In this document: positions 7,561-12,508 of the stretch, in pieces | Position numbering within the stretch: the first letter of the stretch is position 1 | Layout of the letters: every line of letters starts with the position of its first letter | Source: Paraliobacillus sp044383835 | GTDB lineage: Bacteria > Bacillota > Bacilli > Bacillales > Amphibacillaceae | DNA: 12,508 nt | Reading direction: 5' to 3' | NCBI RefSeq assembly: GCF_044383835.1 | Contig: NZ_JBISEP010000044.1 | Coordinates: 1 to 12,508, forward strand | Made by a program: the position numbers and the translations under genes | Notes under the pieces: model-generated | The model's input: the letters and a program-made list of their open reading frames with translations, nothing else | Told to the model about the DNA's origin: nothing | Database searches by the model: none

Positions 7561-7755
7561 TGTGGATAAGTGTTTTCGTGTCTGTCCAGTTATTTATGCA
7601 CAGACAAAAAGCCTTATTCACTACTTTTTCGCTATTTATCCACAGTATCCACAGAAAAACCATATGTTATCCACAGATTTTGTGCACAGATCAATTACTT
7701 CTATAAAAGTATTTTGCAAAACATATCCACATTCTCAATCATTACTTGTGGATAT
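7561..7755. promoter_or_regulatory. DnaA-box cluster between ydiF and tsaD
   Basis: Within 195 bases there are eight matches to the DnaA box TTATCCACA. Perfect: 7561-7569 (minus), 7636-7644 (plus), 7667-7675 (plus). One mismatch: 7594-7602 (TTATGCACA, plus), 7645-7653 (GTATCCACA, plus), 7723-7731 (ATATCCACA, plus), 7747-7755 (ATATCCACA, minus). Two mismatches: 7680-7688 (TTGTGCACA, plus). Boxes at 7636 and 7645 abut directly. The gap lies between two convergent genes, so the boxes are unlikely to be a promoter operator. DnaA is the replication initiator; clusters like this outside oriC are known in B. subtilis, where they affect initiation by binding DnaA, and I recall one at the equivalent gcp (tsaD) locus, though I cannot check it here. 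No dnaA or dnaN gene and no long AT-only unwinding stretch is adjacent, so I do not call it oriC. Confidence 0.9.
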
Positions 7756-7759
7756 GTTT
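7719..7759. repeat. 13-base perfect inverted repeat built on two DnaA boxes
   Basis: AAACATATCCACA (7719-7731) and TGTGGATATGTTT (7747-7759) are exact reverse complements with a 15-base spacer. The symmetry extends four bases beyond each 9-base box, so it is more than two chance boxes facing each other. It lacks a T run and does not look like a terminator. Confidence 0.9.
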
Positions 7760-7788
7760 AATATGCTCTTGTTGTACAAATAGTAAAA

Positions 7789-7815
7789 TCCCCAGCTTCT
7801 AAAATGAACTGGGGA
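7789..7815 (-). terminator. Terminator of the thiL-tsaD operon
   Basis: TCCCCAG (7789-7795) pairs with CTGGGGA (7809-7815), with a short inner TTC/GAA stem. On the minus strand it is followed by ATTTTAC and starts five bases after the tsaD stop. On the plus strand only a weak ATCTTTA follows, so it may terminate ydiF poorly. Confidence 0.75.
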
Positions 7816-7820
7816 AATCT

Positions 7821-8855
7821 TTATGATTGTTTTCTATTTCCATACCGTTCTAAATCTAAACTTGGATTAGCGTTTAAATCCCAGCCTGCACGATGTCCTT
7901 GCTCGTAAGCAATCGATCCGGCTGCACCAATCATTGCGGCATTATCTGTGCATAACCATAGTGGTGGTATGGATAAAGGTATATTCACATCAGTAAACTT
8001 TTCTGTTAACTTTTGACGAAGACCTTTATTTGCCGCTACTCCTCCTGCAAGTACGACTTGTTTCACATCATATTCCTTTGCAGCTTGATATGTTTTTTCT
8101 GTTAAAACCTCAACTACACTAGCTTGAAAACTTGCAGCAATATTAGCATTGTTCGGTTCTTCTCCTCGTTGCTTACTATTGTGCAAATGATTAATAACTG
8201 CTGATTTCAATCCACTAAAGCTAAAATCAAATGATCCTTCTTCTAACCATGCACGAGGAAATGGAATAGTCTCTTTCCCAATTTGAGCTAACCGATCTAT
8301 TTCCGGCCCTCCAGGATAAGGTAAACCTAATGTTCTAGCTACTTTATCATACGCTTCACCTGCCGCATCATCTCTCGTTTCGCCAATGATTTCAAATGAA
8401 CCATGTTCTTTCATCATGACCAACTCTGTATGCCCACCCGATACGACAAGTGCTAATAGTGGAAACGTCAGTTCTCTTTCTATTCGATTAGCATAAATAT
8501 GACCAGCAATATGATGCACACCAACTAACGGTAGCTGATTTGCATATGCAAGTGCTTTAGCAGCATTCACACCTACAAGCAATGCCCCAACAAGTCCTGG
8601 ACCTTCCGTTACGGCAATCGCACTCATCTCACTTATCTCCATATTTGCTTTATTCAGGGTTTCCTCTAACACCATCGTTATTTGTTCTACATGATGACGA
8701 GACGCAATTTCTGGGACTACTCCACCAAAACGTTTATGACTCTGTATTTGAGAAGCTACAACATTAGCAACTACTTCTTGACCATTTTTTAGTATGGCTG
8801 CTGCAGTTTCATCACAACTTGTTTCTAATGCTAAAATAAATTGCTCTTTATTCAT
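7821..8855 (-). CDS. tsaD: tRNA t6A synthase catalytic subunit TsaD, 344 aa
   Basis: Transfers the threonylcarbamoyl group from threonylcarbamoyl-AMP to A37 of ANN-decoding tRNAs, in a complex with TsaB and TsaE. An ASKHA-fold protein of the Kae1/Gcp family. The N-terminus ALETSCDETAAAI (9-21), the metal-binding HIAGH (His115, His119), VSGGHTEL (138-145), the DDAAGEAYDKVART block (162-175), FSFSGLKSAV (211-220) and CTDNAAM with metal ligand Asp304 are all present. Length is typical. Its ATG overlaps the end of rimI by 8 bases and only a weak GGTG precedes it, so translation is probably coupled. Last gene of the operon, before a terminator. It was formerly called Gcp, a glycoprotease, a name now known to be wrong. 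Confidence 0.98.
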   Translation of the reverse strand: MNKEQFILALETSCDETAAAILKNGQEVVANVVASQIQSHKRFGGVVPEIASRHHVEQITMVLEETLNKANMEISEMSAIAVTEGPGLVGALLVGVNAAKALAYANQLPLVGVHHIAGHIYANRIERELTFPLLALVVSGGHTELVMMKEHGSFEIIGETRDDAAGEAYDKVARTLGLPYPGGPEIDRLAQIGKETIPFPRAWLEEGSFDFSFSGLKSAVINHLHNSKQRGEEPNNANIAASFQASVVEVLTEKTYQAAKEYDVKQVVLAGGVAANKGLRQKLTEKFTDVNIPLSIPPLWLCTDNAAMIGAAGSIAYEQGHRAGWDLNANPSLDLERYGNRKQS

Positions 8856-9300
8856 TTACATTCACCCACATTACCATCGCATCTTCATTATTATCGGTAT
8901 AATAATTTTTTCTTATGCCGGCTGGCTTTAAACCGAATTTCCGATATAATTTTTGTGCAACTAAATTTGAAACCCTAACTTCTAAAGATAAACGAACAGC
9001 CCCGGCTAACATTGCTTGATTGATTATGTATTGAAATAAGTAGCTACCATATCCAAACCCTCGATAGTTAGGTAAAATTGCAATATTCGTTATTTGTGCT
9101 TCATCAATAACGATCCATAAACCACAAAACCCGATAATTTGTCGATCTTTTTCAATCACATAATACGCTGCATAAGCGTTTTCTGTTAACTCTTTTTGGT
9201 AAATATCTTCTGTCCAAGGAACTGAGAAACATGCTTCTTCAATTATCTTTACTTGCTCTATATCATCCATCGTCATTTGACGTATTACTACTTCACGCAT
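8848..9300 (-). CDS. rimI: RimI-type GNAT N-acetyltransferase, 150 aa
   Basis: A single GNAT domain. RimI acetylates the N-terminal alanine of ribosomal protein S18 in E. coli; in Bacilli the target is less certain. The acetyl-CoA pyrophosphate loop is at R80-G-F-G-Y-G85 (consensus Q/R-x-x-G-x-G/A), after ITNIAILP (70-77). EVRVSN (107-112) and the ALYxxxGF-like QKLYRKFGL (116-124) are standard, and the tail YYTDNNEDAMVMW (133-145) is the characteristic RimI ending. The gene overlaps both neighbours by 8 bases. AAAGGA upstream serves as ribosome binding site. RimI lying between tsaB and tsaD is the usual Bacilli order. Confidence 0.94.
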   Translation of the reverse strand: MREVVIRQMTMDDIEQVKIIEEACFSVPWTEDIYQKELTENAYAAYYVIEKDRQIIGFCGLWIVIDEAQITNIAILPNYRGFGYGSYLFQYIINQAMLAGAVRLSLEVRVSNLVAQKLYRKFGLKPAGIRKNYYTDNNEDAMVMWVNVNE

Positions 9301-10006
9301 TGTCTTGTTCCTTTTGCTTCGCTAACCATTTTGCTTCTGCTTCAACAAGACGCAAATAATTTGGAGTTAGCTGGTGAACATTTTCTGCAGAACGGTCTTT
9401 TCCTATCATTGCTAATAAAGCAGGGTTAGGAGTATGAAATGGTTCAATCGGAAAAATCGCATTCTCCTTCATCAGTTCTCCAATCACTTCCTTATGTATA
9501 TCAAGATCTGGACTTAAAAACATAATCGATTGATCTTTTTCTTTTAGTTGGTTCAGCCAATCAGTAAAAAGGATATTTCTCTCCTTTTTCACTAATCTCA
9601 TTTGATTATTTTGATCCGATTCATATAAACTTGTATAAACCAAACCTCTGCGCGCATCAAAAAATGGACATATTTTAGATGATTGATTTATCCCGTTAAA
9701 AGCTAATGCCTCTAAACTAGATACTCCTATTACCGGGATGTTTAACGTCCATCCCATCATTTTGGCTGTAGATAAACCAATTCTCACACCAGTGTACGAT
9801 CCTGGTCCTTTCGCCACTATAATTTTAGTCAAATCTTGTGGAAGCAAAGCGACTGTTTTCATGACTTGATCAATGACAGGCATCAACCTTTTTGAATGCT
9901 TCGCTTTACTATTTTCCTTATGCTCTATCAATACGCTATTTGTATGGTCATCATAAATAGCTACACCTAATGTTTCGTTAGATGTATCAATGGCGAGTAT
10001 ACTCAT
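9293..10006 (-). CDS. tsaB: tRNA t6A synthesis protein TsaB, 237 aa
   Basis: An inactive relative of TsaD that dimerises with it and is required for t6A formation. It begins with the ASKHA fold (MSILAIDTSNETLGVAIYD), has the HSKRLMP segment (37-43) and the family hallmark GPGSYTGVRIGLSTAK (67-82). As in other TsaB proteins, the TsaD metal-binding HxxxH is missing. The C-terminal half is less conserved, with NYLRLVEAEAKW near the end as expected. AAGGAG eight bases before the ATG supports the start. The ATG overlaps the TsaE stop by four bases (ATGA) and the 3' end overlaps rimI by 8. Confidence 0.96.
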   Translation of the reverse strand: MSILAIDTSNETLGVAIYDDHTNSVLIEHKENSKAKHSKRLMPVIDQVMKTVALLPQDLTKIIVAKGPGSYTGVRIGLSTAKMMGWTLNIPVIGVSSLEALAFNGINQSSKICPFFDARRGLVYTSLYESDQNNQMRLVKKERNILFTDWLNQLKEKDQSIMFLSPDLDIHKEVIGELMKENAIFPIEPFHTPNPALLAMIGKDRSAENVHQLTPNYLRLVEAEAKWLAKQKEQDNA

Positions 10007-10458
10007 CGTATTAACTCCTTACATATTTTTTCAAAATCATGTCCATTGGGATATAGTATCATTTGCCGTTTATTATCTTCTATTGTTTTTAATTCAATAT
10101 CTAATCGTTTATCAGGTAGAAATGCTGTAATAAATTGTGGCCACTCCACAACACTAATGCCATCTCCGTTAAAGTATTCATCAAAGCCTATATCCTCATC
10201 GCTTTCCTCTAAGCGATAAACATCCATATGATAAAGAGGTAGTTCCCCCATGTATTCTTTAACAATCGTAAATGTAGGGCTATTAATTGTCCGCGTCACA
10301 CCTAACCCAATACCTAATCCTTTTGTAAATGTTGTTTTTCCCGCACCTAAATCACCTTGTAATGTGACAACATCACCAGGACGAAGCAAAACAGCTAATT
10401 TCTCTGCTATCTTGATCGTTTCTTCTGTTGTATTGGTTATTACTTTAAATGGTTTCAT
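10003..10458 (-). CDS. tsaE: tRNA t6A synthesis ATPase TsaE, 151 aa
   Basis: A small P-loop ATPase that drives turnover of the TsaB-TsaD complex. Walker A is GDLGAGKTTF (35-44). SPTFTIVKEY (60-69) is the switch-I-like part, HMDVYRL (77-83) carries the conserved Asp and Tyr, and VVEWP (103-107) carries the family Glu-Trp. Length is typical. The start is the ATG at 10456-10458; AGGAG is ten bases upstream. It sits six bases after the thiL stop and overlaps tsaB by four, so it is translated as part of a tightly packed operon. Confidence 0.97.
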   Translation of the reverse strand: MKPFKVITNTTEETIKIAEKLAVLLRPGDVVTLQGDLGAGKTTFTKGLGIGLGVTRTINSPTFTIVKEYMGELPLYHMDVYRLEESDEDIGFDEYFNGDGISVVEWPQFITAFLPDKRLDIELKTIEDNKRQMILYPNGHDFEKICKELIR

Positions 10459-10464
10459 GTCCTT

Positions 10465-11439
10465 TTAACTCCTATGTGTATAACCTGCTTTTTTTAATTG
10501 GATGATTTGTTTATCCTTTTTTAAAAATACCGATCCGTTTGTGTTTTCGTTCGACGTTACATATCCGATTTTTTTCACTTCTGTATGCGTTAATTTAGCT
10601 GCTTCCTTTACTTTTTCCCAATCTTCTAAGGCAACTGCCCCGACCAATTCAAAATCTTCTCCACCAGTTAACATAAACTTTTCTCTTTGCTCTGGAGAGA
10701 ACTGCTGTAATGCCTGATGCATTGGTAATTGATCATAATCAATATAAACAGTTAAATTAGCAGCTTCTGCTAATTCATTTGCTTCACTTGATATCCCATC
10801 ACTCACATCGTTTAAAGCAACACGGTTTAATGATTGTAATTCACGTGCAAAAGTTACACGTGGCATGGGCATGCGATGGCGATTAATTAAGTATTTAGCA
10901 TCTGATACTGTTTCTTTTTGGGGATTCAATAATAGATATAATCCAGCACTCGAATCACCTAAAGTCCCAGTAACAAACAAAACATCATTTTTCTGCATTG
11001 CACTGCGGTACCTCGCTTTATATTGTTCTACAAAACCAACAATAGTTACTGAAATAACTAACTCTTTACCTGAAACTGTATCGCCACCAATAAGGTCCAT
11101 TTTATATAATGTAGCAATGTCATGCATCCCACTATATATTTCTTGTAATTCTTCTTCTGACCAATGCGCCGGTGCAACAATGGAAATCATGTAATAAGCC
11201 GGTGATGCACCCATTGCAGCCATATCACTTATATTCGCTGCTAATAAACGATAGCCTACATGATACGGTGTCATGGTTTGTCTTGAAAAATGAATATTTT
11301 CAACAAATGTGTCCACGGCAGTCACTGTATCTAAATATGATTGACGAAATACCGCAGCATCATCACCAATTCCTTTAATAATCGTAGGTTGTTTATAGTT
11401 TTTTTGTTTTATTGAATCAATAAATTTAAATTCATTCAT
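10465..11439 (-). CDS. thiL: Thiamine-monophosphate kinase ThiL, 324 aa
   Basis: Phosphorylates thiamine monophosphate to thiamine diphosphate with ATP, the last step of cofactor synthesis. A member of the PurM/SelD-type ATP-binding fold. Visible motifs: GIGDDAAV (23-30), DTFVENIHF (43-51), NISDMAAMGASP (69-80), DLIGGDTV (115-122) and the metal-binding DVSDGISSEANEL (211-223). I start it at the ATG at 11437-11439, which has GAGGG eight bases upstream and gives the family-like MNEF start. An in-frame ATG five codons earlier (11454) contains that Shine-Dalgarno within its own codons and has none before it. First gene of the thiL-tsaE-tsaB-rimI-tsaD operon. No THI-box riboswitch is seen upstream. 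Confidence 0.96.
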   Translation of the reverse strand: MNEFKFIDSIKQKNYKQPTIIKGIGDDAAVFRQSYLDTVTAVDTFVENIHFSRQTMTPYHVGYRLLAANISDMAAMGASPAYYMISIVAPAHWSEEELQEIYSGMHDIATLYKMDLIGGDTVSGKELVISVTIVGFVEQYKARYRSAMQKNDVLFVTGTLGDSSAGLYLLLNPQKETVSDAKYLINRHRMPMPRVTFARELQSLNRVALNDVSDGISSEANELAEAANLTVYIDYDQLPMHQALQQFSPEQREKFMLTGGEDFELVGAVALEDWEKVKEAAKLTHTEVKKIGYVTSNENTNGSVFLKKDKQIIQLKKAGYTHRS

Positions 11440-11471
11440 TGTAATAACCCTCATTTATTTGTTCTTATTCT

Positions 11472-11498
11472 ATCATAGCAAAAAAACATCAATTTCAA
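11472..11498 (-). promoter_or_regulatory. Promoter of the thiL operon (extended -10)
   Basis: On the minus strand, TATGAT (11472-11477) is preceded by TG one base away (TGC-TATGAT), an extended -10, and by TTGAAA (11493-11498) at 15 bases. The start would be near 11465, leaving a leader of about 25 bases that contains the GAGGG used by the chosen thiL start. Confidence 0.6.
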
Positions 11499-12123
11499 AA
11501 ATATTTAAGTGAAATACATTGGTATTTTATAGACCTTTTATAATTATCGTATTTTCTAATAAAATGATTTCATTAAATTCACTATGTCTACAACATATCA
11601 TTTTAAGTTTTCGTTATTACATCAGGGTTTGAGGTTCTTTGTCAAAGGTGTGGTGTAATTTTCACTTCACCATCTCTGTGATTAGATGCATATTATAAAT
11701 AATGTTTATGCCTGAACCGCAAGGGAAATATACTCGCTTTCCTCATGTGGGGACTCTGCTAAAGACTCTTTTATAATAAGACTTTTCTAATCTTTTGTCG
11801 CACAATATTTTATTTTTAAACGTTCAAAATTTTTAATCCCATAAGACATTCGTTTCGTCACTTTTATCGAGTTTCAGCCCCTCATTATTAAAGAAGTACA
11901 TAATTCGATTGAAGGATTTTTTGTTTTTAGCGTTTTAATAAGAAATATTCGAAGCTTCTATAACTATTAAACATGCTTCTCATTCTTGTTTTGCACGCTT
12001 TTCCTCTCCTTTTGTGGCTATAACTTTAGAATATACTTCTCTTCAATCTTTGATAGAACAGAGGGAACCACCACGTTTAGTATATAGCCTGATCATGTCG
12101 GCTACATCTTTAATTAACTAAAT
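11499..12123. other. Long intergenic region with no intact gene
   Basis: About 620 bases between the thiL promoter and the tRNA terminator. No frame is long enough or has a start and ribosome binding site. On the minus strand a short frame reads ESLAESPHEESEYISLAVQA and stops at 11706-11708; I suspect this belongs to an IS or repeat family of Bacillaceae, from memory only. Another minus frame at roughly 11930-12115 gives fragments broken by three stops. An IS-end-like stretch is listed separately. The region looks like decayed inserted DNA. Confidence 0.6.
11633..11671 (+). mobile_element. Possible ISL3-like insertion-sequence end
   Basis: GGTTCTTTGTCAAA (11633-11646) resembles the terminal inverted repeat of ISL3-family elements (GGCTCTTTGTCAA-type). 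It is followed by GGTGTGGTG (11647-11655) and CACTTCACC (11663-11671), an imperfect inverted repeat. No transposase and no matching opposite end are in the window, so at best it is a solo remnant. Confidence 0.3.
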
Positions 12124-12150
12124 AAAGCCTTAGGAATATCCTAAGGCTTT
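12124..12150 (-). terminator. Terminator of the rRNA-tRNA operon
   Basis: Perfect 12-base stem AAAGCCTTAGGA (12124-12135) and TCCTAAGGCTTT (12139-12150) with a 3-base loop, followed on the minus strand by more T (TTTATTT). It lies 27 bases after tRNA-Asp. Confidence 0.92.
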
Positions 12151-12177
12151 TATGTAACGTATATTTTATTTGAATAG

Positions 12178-12254
12178 TGGCGGTCCGGACGGGACTCGAA
12201 CCCGCGACCTCCTGCGTGACAGGCAGGCATTCTAACCAACTGAACTACCGGACC
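12178..12254 (-). tRNA. tRNA-Asp (GTC)
   Basis: 77 bases including encoded CCA. The acceptor stem GGTCCGG pairs with CCGGACC, the anticodon loop CTGTCAC holds GTC, the T arm reads CGGGTTCGAGTCCCG, the discriminator is G (as expected for Asp), and CCA is at 12178-12180. Four bases from tRNA-fMet. Confidence 0.97.
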
Positions 12255-12258
12255 ATTT

Positions 12259-12335
<77 letters not shown>

Positions 12336-12340
12336 ATAAT

Positions 12341-12361
12341 GTAGGTAATTAAAATACCTAC
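12341..12361 (-). other. Spacer hairpin between 5S rRNA and tRNA-fMet
   Basis: GTAGGTA (12341-12347) and TACCTAC (12355-12361) form a 7-base stem in the transcribed spacer. It has no long T run, so it may be a processing structure and not a terminator. Confidence 0.5.
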
Positions 12362-12383
12362 TATAAATAGTGTTACTTATATT

Positions 12384-12500
12384 GCCTAGCGACGTCCTAC
12401 TCTTGCAGGGGCAAGGCCCCAACTACCATCAGCGCTGAAGAGCTTAACTACTGTGTTCGGCATGGGAACAGGTGTGACCTCTTCGCTATTGTCACTAGAC
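12384..12500 (-). rRNA. rrf: 5S ribosomal RNA
   Basis: About 117 bases. The minus strand has the conserved GCGAAGAGGTCACACC, TTCCCATGCCGAACACAG, GTTAAGCTCTTCAGCG and GAGAGTAGGAC-like (AAGAGTAGGAC) segments of Firmicute 5S rRNA. The terminal stem pairs GTCTAGTGAC (5' end, 12491-12500) with GTCGCTAGGC (3' end, 12384-12393). The mature ends could lie 1-3 bases further out. The 23S and 16S genes should lie beyond the right edge. In B. subtilis the same order (rRNA, tRNA-Met, tRNA-Asp, thiL) is found at one rRNA operon. Confidence 0.95.
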
Positions 12501-12508
12501 CAATATTA

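Noticed and set aside
7562..7783. Open frames over the ydiF-tsaD gap
   Set aside because: The repeated TTATCCACA boxes account for the sequence; the frames have no family features and no ribosome binding site.
7526..7820. The DnaA-box cluster as a replication origin
   Set aside because: No dnaA/dnaN neighbours and no clear AT-only unwinding element; the surrounding genes are the groE/ydi region, not the oriC region.
11455..11560. A thiamine (THI-box) riboswitch before thiL
   Set aside because: The predicted leader is only about 25 bases and no conserved CUGAGA-type TPP motif is seen.

Overview
The window looks like a chromosomal segment of a low-GC Bacillaceae member. It is AT-rich, has strong AGGAGG-type ribosome binding sites, a CIRCE-controlled groESL operon, and a gene order matching the Bacillus subtilis groE / ydi region. 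Protein spellings fit the Oceanobacillus/Virgibacillus side of the family, but that placement is inference from sequence flavour, not a search.

Layout, left to right. (1) Bases 1-1440 are an AT-rich genomic graveyard: a 5'-truncated, frameshifted DDE transposase remnant (516-1033) followed by an internally deleted tyrosine-integrase remnant (about 1108-1411) and its hairpin terminator. (2) groEL and groES lie on the minus strand behind a sigma-A-type promoter and a perfect CIRCE operator. (3) Divergent from them, a CPBP-family membrane protein (YdiL-like) and a small membrane protein (YdiK-like) lie on the plus strand, meeting the redox repressor gene rex (minus) at a shared bidirectional terminator. 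(4) An ABC-F ATPase gene (ydiF-like, plus strand) converges with a five-gene minus-strand operon thiL-tsaE-tsaB-rimI-tsaD, whose members overlap by 4-8 bases or are separated by 6. (5) The gap between ydiF and tsaD (7526-7820) carries a dense cluster of DnaA boxes: three perfect and four one-mismatch copies of TTATCCACA, plus one weaker copy. (6) Upstream of thiL, about 650 bases hold no intact gene but contain an IS-end-like sequence. (7) The right edge is the 3' end of an rRNA operon on the minus strand: 5S rRNA, tRNA-fMet, tRNA-Asp and a strong terminator.

How the genes work together. TsaE, TsaB and TsaD are core enzymes of N6-threonylcarbamoyl-adenosine (t6A) formation on ANN-decoding tRNAs; RimI is the GNAT acetyltransferase that commonly travels with them, and ThiL makes thiamine diphosphate. 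GroEL/ES is the chaperonin, Rex is an NADH/NAD+ sensor, and the ABC-F protein is probably ribosome-associated. These are housekeeping functions. The most notable non-coding signal is the DnaA-box cluster, which is best read as a DnaA-binding locus outside oriC (replication-initiation control or DnaA titration). The most notable historical signal is the mobile-element debris against the 3' end of groEL, where the expected groEL terminator is not visible.
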